Notes: a model not told the origin generated them from the letters alone. A DNA stretch of 64,000 nt from Treponema succinifaciens DSM 2489 (GCF_000195275.1 NC_015385.1:806001-870000); one strand, 5' to 3'. Numbered from the stretch's first letter, positions 25,616 to 34,425 are shown. Translations and numbers: made by a program.

Positions 25616-25936
25616 ATGCATTTATTTCTTATAGCACTCATCACTCTGATTTTGCTGAATTTTGTTATAGCCATTTTCAGCAAAAAAGCGGGCATTACTG
25701 CAAGATTTTCGGAAGATACATTGAATCAGCAAATTCTTTCTATTGATAATGAACTTGGAAATGGAAAAATTTCTGAATCAGAAGCAGAAAAACAAAAACT
25801 TGCGATATTGAAGAAAAATCAAAAACTTGAAATAGCTGCAAAAAGGCTAAAAATCGTAAAATTTATGTTTCTCGGATTTATTTTGTGTGCATGTCTGTTG
25901 TATGTTCTGTTATTTTTCTTTTTGAAGTGGATATAA
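25616..25936 (+). CDS. Small membrane protein with an FlhA/SctV-like segment
   Basis: The ATG at 25616 (MHLFLIALITLILL) starts 14 bases after the nuclease-like gene. Of 106 residues, 1-20 and about 83-105 are hydrophobic helices. The segment between reads ITARFSEDTLNQQILSID then NELGNGKISESEAEKQK. This resembles the FlhA/SctV (FHIPEP) stretch with ARF.LD.MPGKQMAID and DLN.G.I.E.EA. It may be a fragment-derived or miniature relative. Function unknown. Confidence 0.55.
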   Translation: MHLFLIALITLILLNFVIAIFSKKAGITARFSEDTLNQQILSIDNELGNGKISESEAEKQKLAILKKNQKLEIAAKRLKIVKFMFLGFILCACLLYVLLFFFLKWI

Positions 25937-25985
25937 TGCAGAAAATCAAGAAATATGCTATAATGCTACTGAATGGAGGTGCAAA

Positions 25986-26198
25986 ATGTCGTACGAAATG
26001 GTGATGGAAAAAATAAAGACTTTGCCAGAAGCAGCTCTGGAAGAAGTTTCTGTTTATCTTGATAAAATTGGAAACATTTATCAGGCAAAACAAAATGTCG
26101 ATTTTTCATTTGTAGACAATATTTTTGGCACTCTAAGTGATTCTGAAGCTGATGAATTGCGTTCTTGCTGCGGTTTGAAATTTCGGGAGAACGCATGA
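25986..26198 (+). CDS. Antitoxin of second PIN-domain pair
   Basis: The 70-residue product (MSYEMVMEKIKTLPEAALEEV...) has the helical SYEMVMEKIKTLPE start common in small antitoxins paired with PIN toxins. An extended -10 (TGCTATAAT, 25957-25964) and GGAGG ribosome site lie just upstream. It overlaps the toxin gene by 4 bases (ATGA). Confidence 0.72.
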   Translation: MSYEMVMEKIKTLPEAALEEVSVYLDKIGNIYQAKQNVDFSFVDNIFGTLSDSEADELRSCCGLKFRENA

Positions 26199-26593
26199 CA
26201 TATTTTCTCGATACGAATGTAATCATCGACTTACTGAACGGAAATTCGAATGTTCTTGCTGCCTTTAAAAACGCATATACTTTTGATACGATAAAAATTC
26301 CTGATTTGGTCTACTATGAGGTTCTTCGTGGCTTTGAATATTCTGACCCTAAAAATCAAAAGACCGGATTTGAGATTTTTGCAAATCATTGTGGCATTGT
26401 GTATATGGATAAATCTGTTTTGGAAGAAGCTGCTAAACAATATGCATATTTGAGAAAAAATGGAATCACGATTGATGACGATGATATACTCATCGGCTCT
26501 TTTGCTATTGAAAAAGAATCTGTCCTCGTTACAAATAATACAAAGCATTTTAAGAATCTAAACGGAATCCAACTTGTAAATTGGAAAGAATAA
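26195..26593 (+). CDS. vapC: PIN-domain (VapC-type) ribonuclease toxin
   Basis: Start ATG 26195 overlaps the antitoxin stop. The 132 residues carry MTYFLDTNVIIDLL (first Asp), YYEVLRGF (Glu), then DDDDILIGSFAIEKE and LVTNNTKHF, the usual acids of PIN RNases. The next attC site begins 18 bases after the stop. Confidence 0.88.
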   Translation: MTYFLDTNVIIDLLNGNSNVLAAFKNAYTFDTIKIPDLVYYEVLRGFEYSDPKNQKTGFEIFANHCGIVYMDKSVLEEAAKQYAYLRKNGITIDDDDILIGSFAIEKESVLVTNNTKHFKNLNGIQLVNWKE

Positions 26594-26610
26594 GGTATAT
26601 AAGAAAAATC

Positions 26611-26679
26611 GCCTAACACAGTTTTCAAAGCCGACATTTTTGCCATTCGGCAAAAATGCGGTTTAAAACATTGTTATGG
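26611..26679 (+). repeat. attC site 4 (intact GCGGTTT-type)
   Basis: Core GCCTAAC (26611-26617) and GTTATGG (26673-26679). Boxes GTTTTCAAAGCCGAC / GCGGTTTAAAAC enclose hairpin ATTTTTGCC-ATTC-GGCAAAAAT. This is the only site with GCGGTTTA that carries no IS. Head hairpin AGGCCACTGGCCT follows. Confidence 0.87.
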
Positions 26680-26716
26680 CGACAGGCCACTGGCCTGCTT
26701 TGTAATAAAGGAAAAA

Positions 26717-27157
26717 ATGGAAATTCGAGAATTAACAAAAAACGATTTGCCCTCTCTATTAGAATTATACATACAATTATCAGAAAATAATAAAAATATA
26801 ACTTTAGAAAAATCAAAAGAAATTTGGATCAAACAAATTCAAGAAAATCCAAATATAAAATATTTTGGTGCCGTTGAAAATGGAAAAGTCGTTTCAACTT
26901 GCTATTGTGTAATAATTCCTAATCTTACAAATTTCTGTCAGCCAATTTGTTTTGTAGAAAATGTTGTAACTGATAAAAACCACAGAAATCAGGGGCTAGG
27001 GAAAAAAGTAATCGACAAAGCCATAGAAACAGCAAAAAAACATAACTGCTACAAAGTAATCCTTTTAAGTGGAATTGCAAGAAAAGAAGCGCACCAGTTT
27101 TATGAAAATTTAGGATTTAGTAGTGAAACAAAAAAGGCTTTTGACATGAGAATATGA
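26717..27157 (+). CDS. GNAT-family N-acetyltransferase
   Basis: The 146-residue GNAT fold has MEIRELTKNDLPSLLELY at the start, the acetyl-CoA loop VVTDKNHRNQGLGKK (Q/R-x-x-G-x-G/A) at about 88-102, and HQFYENLGF near the end. Acceptor unknown; candidates are a toxin, drug or protein N-terminus. It has its own AAAGGA ribosome site right after the cassette-head hairpin. Confidence 0.88.
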   Translation: MEIRELTKNDLPSLLELYIQLSENNKNITLEKSKEIWIKQIQENPNIKYFGAVENGKVVSTCYCVIIPNLTNFCQPICFVENVVTDKNHRNQGLGKKVIDKAIETAKKHNCYKVILLSGIARKEAHQFYENLGFSSETKKAFDMRI

Positions 27158-27201
27158 GAAATATAATTTCCTCGAGTCGAGCTCGATGAAATTATGAAAT
27201 A

Positions 27202-27252
27202 AAACTTTAGGGCTTGGACGAAGAAGCGATAGTACGCGGCTTTACGCCGCTT
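27202..27252. repeat. Noncoding cassette repeat (ACTTTAGGGC ... GCGGCTTTACGCCGC)
   Basis: ACTTTAGGGC is followed by GAAGAAGCGATAGTA and a hairpin GCGGC-TTTAC-GCCGC. The same elements occur at 32458-32595. Just upstream, ATAATTTC/GAAATTAT at 27162-27196 form another inverted repeat. Confidence 0.5.
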
Positions 27253-27282
27253 GATACTTTCAAGTAAGAAGAGTTATTTCAT

Positions 27283-27311
27283 TTGACAAAATGTTAGCAC
27301 ATATGCTAACA
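27283..27311 (+). promoter_or_regulatory. Promoter/operator of higBA-type pair
   Basis: TTGACA at 27283-27288 overlaps the start of an 8-bp inverted repeat TGTTAGCA-CATA-TGCTAACA (27292-27311). The repeat ends 6 bases before the toxin start codon. It is a likely binding site for the HTH antitoxin encoded by the second gene. Confidence 0.6.
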
Positions 27312-27317
27312 TGAATT

Positions 27318-27677
27318 ATGTACAGAAAAGTGACATTCTATACAACTTCCGACGGAAAATGTCCTGTCGCGGAGTTTATAGATTCTCAACCGGCAAAAGT
27401 TGCTCAGAAAATAGCGTGGGTTCTTAAGGCTGTTCAGGAAATTGAAAAAGTTCCAAAAACATACTTTAAGAAATTATCAGATACCGATTTCTACGAAGTC
27501 AGAATTGAGTTGGGTGGAAATATTTATCGGCTGCTAGGATTCTTTCACAATGGAAATATTGTAATTCTTACAAATGGTTTCCAAAAGAAGACTCAGAAAA
27601 CACCGAAATCTGAAATTGAAGTTTGTGAAGCAAGAATGAAAGATTTTTTGAAAAGGAGTAAAGAAAATGGCAAATAA
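27318..27677 (+). CDS. HigB/RelE-type toxin (phage Gp49-like)
   Basis: The 119-residue product has MYRKVTFYTTSDGKCPVAEF at the start, LSDTDFYEVRIELGGNIYRLL in the middle and ILTNGFQKKTQKTP near the end. This is the Gp49/HigB group of mRNA-cutting toxins (basic F.KK.QKTP end). The toxin precedes its antitoxin, as in other higBA loci, with an 11-base overlap. Confidence 0.87.
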   Translation: MYRKVTFYTTSDGKCPVAEFIDSQPAKVAQKIAWVLKAVQEIEKVPKTYFKKLSDTDFYEVRIELGGNIYRLLGFFHNGNIVILTNGFQKKTQKTPKSEIEVCEARMKDFLKRSKENGK

Positions 27678-27954
27678 AACATTTGATTTAGATGATTATA
27701 TTTCTCAGCGTAAAGAAAAAGATTCAGAATTTGCAAAAAATTTTGATACAGGTTATGAAGAATTCAAAATCGGCATGATGATAAAAGAAATGCGGCTAGA
27801 AAGCGGAATGACACAAGAACAACTTGCCGAAAAACTTGAAACAAAAAAAAGTGTCATTTCAAGAATGGAAAATCATTCCGAAGATGTCCGATTGTCTACT
27901 TTGCAAAAAGTAGCTTCTGTATTCGGAAAACAACTTAAGGTTGCAATGTTGTAA
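27667..27954 (+). CDS. HigA-type XRE-family antitoxin
   Basis: The 95-residue product has a helix-turn-helix MRLESGMTQEQLAEKLETKK and SVISRMENHSEDVRLSTL in residues about 39-75, as in HigA antitoxins. It overlaps the toxin gene by 11 bases, with AAGGAG inside the toxin end. The palindrome at 27292 is its likely operator. The attC core begins 6 bases after the stop. Confidence 0.87.
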   Translation: MANKTFDLDDYISQRKEKDSEFAKNFDTGYEEFKIGMMIKEMRLESGMTQEQLAEKLETKKSVISRMENHSEDVRLSTLQKVASVFGKQLKVAML

Positions 27955-27959
27955 AATTA

Positions 27960-28024
27960 CCATAACAAAGCTTCAAAGCGGATGTCGCGGTCAAGCCGCG
28001 TCACCGTTTAAGCAATTGTTATGT
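27960..28024 (+). repeat. attC site 5
   Basis: Core CCATAAC (27960) and GTTATGT (28018-28024). Boxes GCTTCAAAGCGGATG / TCACCGTTTAAGC enclose hairpin TCGCGG-TCAAG-CCGCG. Nearly identical to site 2. Head hairpin CGCCC-N6-GGGCG follows. Confidence 0.86.
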
Positions 28025-28064
28025 GGACGCCCGCACTGGGGCGCTAGTTTTTAACGGAGAATAT

Positions 28065-28523
28065 ATGCCGAGAAAAATATGGAGTGATTTATCATCAATG
28101 CAACTTGGCAAATATGGTGAGTATTATGCGAAAATGGAATTTACATCATATGGCTTCGATGTATATACATCTGAAGTTGATGATCATGGTGTAGATTTCA
28201 TTGCAAAAAGTAAAAATGGAACGTTTTATGAAGTGCAAGTAAAATCTGTTAGAGATGATAATTATGTTTTCATAAAAAAAAGTAAAATTGTTCTTCAAAG
28301 TAATCGTTTAATTTGTTTTATTCGATTCAATGACAATGAATTACCAGATTGTTATGTTTTTCCTGCTACTGTTTTTGAAAAACCAGACGGTTCCCTTTTT
28401 ACATCTAAAGATTATGAAGGTCTAAAAAGTCAACCAGAATATGGAATTAGTGTAAAGAAAAAAGAAAATCTTGAAAAAATGAAAAAATATCGTTCTGAAA
28501 TTACACTTTTGGAATTACGTTAA
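28065..28523 (+). CDS. PD-(D/E)XK-like protein (DUF4365-like)
   Basis: Start ATG 28065 has CGGAGA 8 bases upstream. The 152 residues have GKYGEYYAKMEFTSYGFDVY, SEVDDHGVDF and TFYEVQVKSVR. Glu in the helix, Asp in VDF and E-x-Q-x-K-S form a nuclease-like core as in DUF4365 and related families. Substrate unknown. It is the first gene in its cassette, 26 bases ahead of a SIMPL-domain gene. Confidence 0.7.
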   Translation: MPRKIWSDLSSMQLGKYGEYYAKMEFTSYGFDVYTSEVDDHGVDFIAKSKNGTFYEVQVKSVRDDNYVFIKKSKIVLQSNRLICFIRFNDNELPDCYVFPATVFEKPDGSLFTSKDYEGLKSQPEYGISVKKKENLEKMKKYRSEITLLELR

Positions 28524-28549
28524 TTTTTTTTATTTATGTCGGAGGAATT

Positions 28550-29203
28550 ATGAATAATAGAACAATTGTCATCACAGGAACTTCTACGCTCAATGTAAAA
28601 ACAGACTATGTAAAAATCAAATTTGATATTGATAAAAAGGATTTATCATATGAAAAAACTTTGTTGTTATTGATTGAACAAATTGATGCAATCACAAAAA
28701 TTGTATTAAAAAATGGTTTTACAAAAAATGATTTAAAAACAACAGATTTTAATGTAGAAAAAGATACGAAATATGATAATAAATCAAAGGAGTACCATTT
28801 TGTTGGATACATGGCTCGAGAAACCTTAAATCTATCATTCCCAATTGACAATAAAAAAATAAATTCCATTCTTCACGATGTGTGTGCTGAAATAAAAGAT
28901 GTTGATTTTAATATTTCTTTTTACTGCTATAATCCAAATAAATACGAAAATGAACTCATAAAACTAGCAGTAGAAGACGCAAAACAAAAAGCATTATTGA
29001 TTACGGATACAATAGGTGTAAAACTAAAGCAGATAGAAAGAATAGACTATTCATTTTCAGAAGTCCATATAGACAATTCTTTAGAGTATGATTTAGCTCC
29101 AGAAATATGTTGCCAGGAAACAACTATTGGTGTTATTCCCGATATGGAGCCAGAAGATACTAAATTAAATAAAAGCATCACAATTGTTTGGGAGATAGAA
29201 TAA
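28550..29203 (+). CDS. SIMPL (DUF541) domain protein
   Basis: The 217-residue product has ITGTSTLNVKTDYVKIKFDI at its start, then FVGYMARETLNLSF, and a late ELIKLAVEDAKQKALLITD. These are typical of the SIMPL/DUF541 fold (beta strand pairs, AxxxAxxKA helix). Unlike many family members, it has no signal peptide, so it is probably cytoplasmic. Function unknown. GGAGG lies 7 bases before the start. It ends just before attC site 6. Confidence 0.8.
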   Translation: MNNRTIVITGTSTLNVKTDYVKIKFDIDKKDLSYEKTLLLLIEQIDAITKIVLKNGFTKNDLKTTDFNVEKDTKYDNKSKEYHFVGYMARETLNLSFPIDNKKINSILHDVCAEIKDVDFNISFYCYNPNKYENELIKLAVEDAKQKALLITDTIGVKLKQIERIDYSFSEVHIDNSLEYDLAPEICCQETTIGVIPDMEPEDTKLNKSITIVWEIE

Positions 29204-29257
29204 AATCACATAACAAAGCTTCAAAGCCGACAAACCGGTCAAGCCGGTTTGCGGTTT

Positions 29258-30895
29258 GATATGTTGTGCCATTTGTCAACATAAAAAACTCCTTTTGAGA
29301 AAAAATATAAAAAAAAACGGAAGGAAAGCGATAGATCGGCACATGGCCATTCTGATATACGTGGATTCGCCTGAAAATCAGGTTTACCGACAGGTCAATG
29401 GTCCGCCTGGAATTCTTTCTCTCTAACTGCGAGCATAGGAAGTTAAAAAGTTTCCCGCTCATAAACCGCTCGAAGATAATTCCTTAAATGCTCACAAATT
29501 CCTTCCGTTATGATACAAGTTAATTTTTCGCCAGAATATCTTTAGCGAAAGTTTCATCCCGCAGGTGATTTGATTTCATTGCGCAATAAACTCCTCGACC
29601 GTTTTTTGAATGTCGGAAAGCTCCCCCTCATCAATTTTGTTCAAGGCAGTTTTCCTGTTGTCAACAAAATTCATCATTCCCCAGACAAAACATGCAAGCT
29701 CCCTTGCCCCCGCCGTCGTTACTAGATTGTAGGGGAGCCCTTTTTGGGAAAGATAAAGCATTCTTTTTCTGAGCCTGAGCGTGCACTTGTCCGCGTAAGA
29801 AACGATGGCGGCGGACGCATTTTTCTGCCGCTCTTTTACCCTGACTGATTTTGCCGTGACAACAGAATGCATTCTAAGGCTTCCCGCACACTCAACAAGA
29901 AGACTTCTGACTCTTGAATTCCCAGCTTTCGTAATCGCCGTGTGCCGTACCCTGTTTCCGCTTGAATCCTCGCCGGGACAAAGTCCTGTAAAGCTTACGA
30001 AGGACTTCGCCTTTGAAAAACGGGAAAAATCCCCGATTTCCGCGACAATCGAAATGGCGGAGACATAACTGATTCCAGAGATGCACACCAGGGCATCAAT
30101 TTTTTCCCTCACTTCATCATCCTTGCAGAGTTCCAGAATCTTCGCCTCAATTCTCTGAACTTTGTCCATGAGCGTTATTACTTCGGCGTGATATTCCTCA
30201 AATGATTCCTGAAGCCACTTGTCAGCGAAGTTCATCGTCCTGAGCCAAGCCATGTGAGCCTGCGTCCAGTAATGGCCGCTCTGAGGATAAGGCAAGCCCA
30301 TTCGCAGCAGGAAAGAAAGGAGGTTCTGCTTTGCTTTTTTGAGCATGGTGATTTTTGCCGTCCTGACCCGTGTATATTCCTTTATCGCCTCAAGTTTTTC
30401 AGAAGGAAGGCAGACAGGGCTGTAGGTTTTGAAGGCGAGAGTCTTTGCAAGAAGGCGGGCGTCCATCCTGTCTGTCTTGACTTTCTGACCAGGTGCCTTT
30501 GCTATTGTCGATGGGGCGATAATGACGCAGGCGAAGTCTTCTTTTTGAAGTTTTCTGCAAAGTCCGTATCCTGTGGGACCTGCCTCGTATCCAATAAGAA
30601 AAACTGCATCTTGCCCGACTGATTTTTGAAGGTTCTTCAGGTAGTGAAGCGTGTTTTCAAATTTGGAAGAGCTTTTGTGCTCCGCGAATAATTTGTCTTC
30701 ACGGCTGTCATAAGCACAGAAAGAATTTGTGTCCTTGTGCACGTCAATTCCGACATAGATTACTTTTGTGTTCTCTGTTACATTGTTCATTGTAGTGCTC
30801 CTTTTTGCATGAGGCAGGTCATGCTTGTTGTTTTCTATTCCAAGTTTACGACCGAACCCTCGATTCTGCAAACCTGGTGGCACTACATATTGTCT
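29258..30895 (-). mobile_element. IS110-family (IS1111-type) element, copy 2, inside attC
   Basis: 1638 bp, nearly identical to copy 1. A few substitutions in the transposase region distinguish it (near 29950, 29990, 30055 and 30091). Same insertion point and orientation. The guide-like GCGGTTTA lies at 29462-29469 on the minus strand. Confidence 0.9.
29576..30790 (-). CDS. IS110-family DEDD transposase, copy 2
   Basis: Intact 404-residue protein. It differs from copy 1 at one visible residue in SFVSFTGLCPG (Thr for Ile). Same start choice (MNNVTEN, AGGAG upstream). DEDD motifs as in copy 1. Likely active and able to act for the damaged copy 3. Confidence 0.93.
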   Translation of the reverse strand: MNNVTENTKVIYVGIDVHKDTNSFCAYDSREDKLFAEHKSSSKFENTLHYLKNLQKSVGQDAVFLIGYEAGPTGYGLCRKLQKEDFACVIIAPSTIAKAPGQKVKTDRMDARLLAKTLAFKTYSPVCLPSEKLEAIKEYTRVRTAKITMLKKAKQNLLSFLLRMGLPYPQSGHYWTQAHMAWLRTMNFADKWLQESFEEYHAEVITLMDKVQRIEAKILELCKDDEVREKIDALVCISGISYVSAISIVAEIGDFSRFSKAKSFVSFTGLCPGEDSSGNRVRHTAITKAGNSRVRSLLVECAGSLRMHSVVTAKSVRVKERQKNASAAIVSYADKCTLRLRKRMLYLSQKGLPYNLVTTAGARELACFVWGMMNFVDNRKTALNKIDEGELSDIQKTVEEFIAQ

Positions 30896-30941
30896 AAGCA
30901 GTTGTTATGTGGACACCCGCACTGGGGCGCGAGGAAAAAAA

Positions 30942-31577
30942 ATGGAACTTTTAAAAGAATTTGAATTTGAAAAAATACAGCTTTTGGTTGATGACAAAAA
31001 TAATGTCCGGGATTTTAACATTCTTGATTTACGTGATAATGAAGTCTACACTCTTGAAGATTTAATCGGCGCAAAAATTAAAATAAAGACTTATAGTATT
31101 ATAGAATCTGATCATAAATTCTGGGAAGGGCATTATTTGATTTTGTATTCTGAAAATGGAAATGAGTTTAAAATCGATTTGTTCAGATTCAGACGTGACA
31201 TTACTGCAAAAAAAGTTGAAACCACTTTGACAAATCTTTTTGATGAATTCGTGGCAAACGCTGATATTCTTTGTATTGGAGAAGAGATGTCTGTTGATGA
31301 AGAAAAGCAGACTATCCGAGATACTGTTGAGGAAAAAGAAAGCTGGTGGTATTTTAAGAAAGGAAGTGACGGTAGATTTTATTTTTGCAGCGGTCCCCGG
31401 GAAGATGAAAACAGCGCGGATGATTTTGACTCAGCTGTAATCAAATACTTAAATGAAAAAGAAAGCACGGCACAACACAATTTTCGCATGACTGTTGACA
31501 AAGGTGGTTGCCCCGATCCTGACCCAAGAAAAAGTCTGAATGAAATATTCAATAAAAAAAGGAAATCAAAAAAGTGA
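30942..31577 (+). CDS. Cassette protein of unknown function (211 aa)
   Basis: The start ATG 30942 follows GAGGAAAAAAA, directly after the cassette-head hairpin. The first half reads like a small beta-rich domain (MELLKEFEFEKIQLLVDDKN, YLILYSENGNEFKIDLF). The second half is acidic, ending in a basic tail (NKKRKSKK). No signal peptide or membrane helix. I recognise no family. Its stop overlaps a 21-codon GTG frame. Confidence 0.65.
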   Translation: MELLKEFEFEKIQLLVDDKNNVRDFNILDLRDNEVYTLEDLIGAKIKIKTYSIIESDHKFWEGHYLILYSENGNEFKIDLFRFRRDITAKKVETTLTNLFDEFVANADILCIGEEMSVDEEKQTIRDTVEEKESWWYFKKGSDGRFYFCSGPREDENSADDFDSAVIKYLNEKESTAQHNFRMTVDKGGCPDPDPRKSLNEIFNKKRKSKK

Positions 31578-31639
31578 CAAGAAAAGAATTTGAAAACCTG
31601 TATCATCTGCCGAAAACGGAAGTTGATGCAGGTGAATAA
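31574..31639 (+). CDS. Possible small coupled ORF (21 aa)
   Basis: GTG at 31574 overlaps the preceding stop (GTGA) and opens 21 codons (TRKEFENLYHLPKTEVDAGE) before the attC. It may be a truncated second gene of the cassette. There is no family and no independent support. Confidence 0.3.
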   Translation: MTRKEFENLYHLPKTEVDAGE

Positions 31640-31655
31640 ATATAATATCAATATC

Positions 31656-31722
31656 ACATAACAAGGTTTTCAAAGCGGATGTCAAGGTCAAGCCTTGCCA
31701 CCGTTTAAAACGCTAGTTATGT
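31656..31722 (+). repeat. attC site 7
   Basis: Core ACATAAC (31656) and GTTATGT (31716-31722). Boxes GGTTTTCAAAGCGGATG / CACCGTTTAAAACG enclose hairpin CAAGG-TCAAG-CCTTG. Head hairpin CGCCC-N6-GGGCG follows. Confidence 0.86.
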
Positions 31723-31767
31723 GGACGCCCGCACTGGGGCGCTTAATAGTAAAATGGAAATCAAAAT

Positions 31768-32457
31768 ATGGAAAATAAGAACAGACCAATAACGACATTG
31801 TTTATGCTGGTATCAGTTGATGGAAAAATAAGTACAGGCTCGACTGATGAACTTGATGTAGATAAAGATTTTCCTAAAATCAAAGGTTTAAAAGAAGGCC
31901 TGCATCAATACTATGAAATCGAACAAACTACTGATTTATGGTCTTTTAATACAGGTCGAGTTCAGGAAAAGATGGGAGCAAACAAAAATACTTTACCTCC
32001 AAAAACACCTGTTTCATTTGTTTTGCTAGATAATTCACATTTGGATGAGCGAGGAATAAAGTATTTTTGCGCCAAGTCAAAAGAATTTGTTCTTATGACA
32101 TCTAACAAAAATCATCCAGCTTATTCAGTTAATGAGGAAAATCTTCATATATTGTATCAGGAAAAATTTTCTTTAAAGAATGGTCTTTACCAGTTAAAAA
32201 ATGATTTTAGCTGCGAACGTCTTACCGTTCAAAGCGGAGGCACTGTGAATTCTATTTTTCTACGAGAAAAACTGATTGATTTTGTAGACATAGTTTTGGC
32301 TCCTGTCCTCATAGGAGGAAAAGATACATCCACACTTATAGACGGTAAATCCATAATGTCTGAAAAAGAGCTTGCATCATTAGGAGTATTGAAGTTATTG
32401 GAGTGTAAAACTTTAAGCAATTCATACATTCGTCTTAGATATAGGGTAATCAGCTGA
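31768..32457 (+). CDS. RibD C-terminal/dihydrofolate reductase-fold reductase
   Basis: The 229-residue product has TLFMLVSVDGKISTGSTDEL (substrate and NADPH entry), then LTVQSGGTVNSIFLREKLID and VLAPVLIGGKDTSTLIDG. These are the closing motifs of the RibD_C family (GG..N..ll...lvDel.l...P...Gg). It may reduce a pteridine- or pyrimidine-like substrate. Similar genes in integrons can give drug resistance, but the sequence does not show that. Start chosen at ATG 31768. Confidence 0.85.
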   Translation: MENKNRPITTLFMLVSVDGKISTGSTDELDVDKDFPKIKGLKEGLHQYYEIEQTTDLWSFNTGRVQEKMGANKNTLPPKTPVSFVLLDNSHLDERGIKYFCAKSKEFVLMTSNKNHPAYSVNEENLHILYQEKFSLKNGLYQLKNDFSCERLTVQSGGTVNSIFLREKLIDFVDIVLAPVLIGGKDTSTLIDGKSIMSEKELASLGVLKLLECKTLSNSYIRLRYRVIS

Positions 32458-32600
32458 ACTTTAGGGCAGGAACAAAGAAGCGGTTATAGAAAAAGAGGTT
32501 TATTTCAGAAAGCAAGTCAAGCTTGCTTTCTGAAATAAATGATTTAACTTTAGGGCGAAGCAAGATAGTATTAGAACGCGGCTTTACGCCGCTTAAAACA
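32458..32600. repeat. Noncoding cassette repeats with an 18-bp perfect hairpin
   Basis: AACTTTAGGGC occurs at 32457 and again near 32546. The second copy leads to GCGGC-TTTAC-GCCGC as at 27202. Between them, TTTATTTCAGAAAGCAAG (32499-32516) is exactly complementary to 32522-32539 with loop TCAAG. I see no gene in 32458-32690. Confidence 0.6.
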
Positions 32601-32739
32601 AGTAATAGAAGCATACACTTCAAATGGTCATATAAAATTTTCATAAAAAAAAGGATTTTAGAAATCCAATTCTGTATAAGAAATAATTTCGTATAACAAG
32701 AAGTTCAAAGCCGACACAGGCTCAAGGCCTGTGCGGTTT

Positions 32740-34377
32740 GATATGTTGTGCCATTTGTCAACATAAAAAACTCCTTTTGAGAAAAAATATAAAAAAAACG
32801 GAAGGAAAGCGATAGATCGGCACATGGCCATTCTGATATACGTGGATTCGCCTGAAAATCAGGTTTACCGACAGGTCAATGGTCCGCCTGGAATTCTTTC
32901 TCTCTAACTGCGAGCATAGGAAGTTAAAAAGTTTCCCGCTCATAAACCGCTCGAAGATAATTCCTTAAATGCTCACAAATTCCTTCCGTTATGATACAAG
33001 TTAATTTTTCGCCAGAATATCTTTAGCGAAAGTTTCATCCCGCAGGTGATTTGATTTCATTGCGCAATAAACTCCTCGACCGTTTTTTGAATGTCGGAAA
33101 GCTCCCCCTCATCAATTTTGTTCAAGGCAGTTTTCCTGTTGTCAACAAAATTCATCATTCCCCAGACAAAACATGCAAGCTCCCTTGCCCCCGCCGTCGT
33201 TACTAGATTGTAGGGGAGCCCTTTTTGGGAAAGATAAAGCATTCTTTTTCTGAGCCTGAGCGTGCACTTGTCCGCGTAAGAAACGATGGCGGCGGACGCA
33301 TTTTTCTGCCGCTCTTTTACCCTGACTGATTTTGCCGTGACAACAGAATGCATTCTAAGGCTTCCCGCACACTCAACAAGAAGACTTCTGACTCTTGAAT
33401 TCCCAGCTTTCGTAATCGCCGTGTGCCGTACTCTATTTCCGCTTGAATCCTCGCCGGGACAAAGTCCTATAAAGCTTACGAAGGACTTCGCCTTTGAAAA
33501 ACGGGAAAAATCCCCGATTTCCGCGACAATCGAAATAGCGGAGACATAACTGATTCCAGAGATGCACACCAGGGCATCAATTTTTTCCCTCACTTCATCA
33601 TCCTTGCAGAGTTCCAGAATCTTCGCCTCAATTCTCTGAACTTTGTCCATGAGCGTTATTACTTCGGCGTGATATTCCTCAAATGATTCCTGAAGCCACT
33701 TGTCAGCGAAGTTCATCGTCCTGAGCCAAGCCATGTGAGCCTGCGTCCAGTAATGGCCGCTCTGAGGATAAGGCAAGCCCATTCGCAGCAGGAAAGAAAG
33801 GAGGTTCTGCTTTGCTTTTTTGAGCATGGTGATTTTTGCCGTCCTGACCCGTGTATATTCCTTTATCGCCTCAAGTTTTTCAGAAGGAAGGCAGACAGGG
33901 CTGTAGGTTTTGAAGGCGAGAGTCTTTGCAAGAAGGCGGGCGTCCATCCTGTCTGTCTTGTACTTTCTGACCAGGTGCCTTTGCTATTGTCGATGGGGCG
34001 ATAATGACGCAGGCGAAGTCTTCTTTTTGAAGTTTTCTGCAAAGTCCGTATCCTGTGGGACCTGCCTCGTATCCAATAAGAAAAACTGCATCTTGCCCGA
34101 CTGATTTTTGAAGGTTCTTCAGGTAGTGAAGCGTGTTTTCAAATTTGGAAGAGCTTTTGTGCTCCGCGAATAATTTGTCTTCACGGCTGTCATAAGCGCA
34201 GAAAGAATTTGTGTCCTTGTGCACGTCAATTCCGACATAGATTACTTTTGTGTTCTCTGTTACATTGTTCATTGTAGTGCTCCTTTTTGCATGAGGCAGG
34301 TCATGCTTGTTGTTTTCTATTCCAAGTTTACGACCGAACCCTCGATTCTGCAAACCTGGTGGCACTACATATTGTCT
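32740..34377 (-). mobile_element. IS110-family (IS1111-type) element, copy 3, inside attC
   Basis: 1638 bp, same position and orientation as the others. It has one A fewer in the noncoding A-run and one extra T at 33961 inside the transposase gene, so its own transposase is broken. Confidence 0.9.
33057..34272 (-). pseudogene. IS110-family transposase, copy 3, frameshifted
   Basis: An inserted T at 33961 changes the frame after KAPGQKV, just before the KTDRMDARLLAK region. The N-terminal part runs from ATG 34272 into a wrong frame ending at 33880, and the C-terminal part is open from 33947. The DEDD active site is thus split. All other sequence matches copies 1, 2 and 4. Confidence 0.88.
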
Positions 34378-34425
34378 AACTCATTGTTATGTGGACAGCC
34401 CACTGGGCTGCTTATTGTTAATAAG

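Larger units (their letters stand above)
29208..30910 (+). repeat. attC site 6, split by IS copy 2
   Basis: Left part 29208-29257: ACATAAC, GCTTCAAAGCCGAC, hairpin CAAACCGG-TCAAG-CCGGTTTG, GCGGTTT. Right part 30896-30910: AAGCAGTTGTTATGT. GCTT and AAGC pair, so both halves belong together. Head ACACCCGCACTGGGGCGC follows. Confidence 0.85.
32691..34392 (+). repeat. attC site 8, split by IS copy 3
   Basis: Left part 32691-32739: GTATAAC, AAGTTCAAAGCCGAC, hairpin ACAGGC-TCAAG-GCCTGT, GCGGTTT. Right part 34378-34392: AACTCATTGTTATGT. AGTT and AACT pair. Head AGCCCACTGGGCT follows. Confidence 0.84.
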
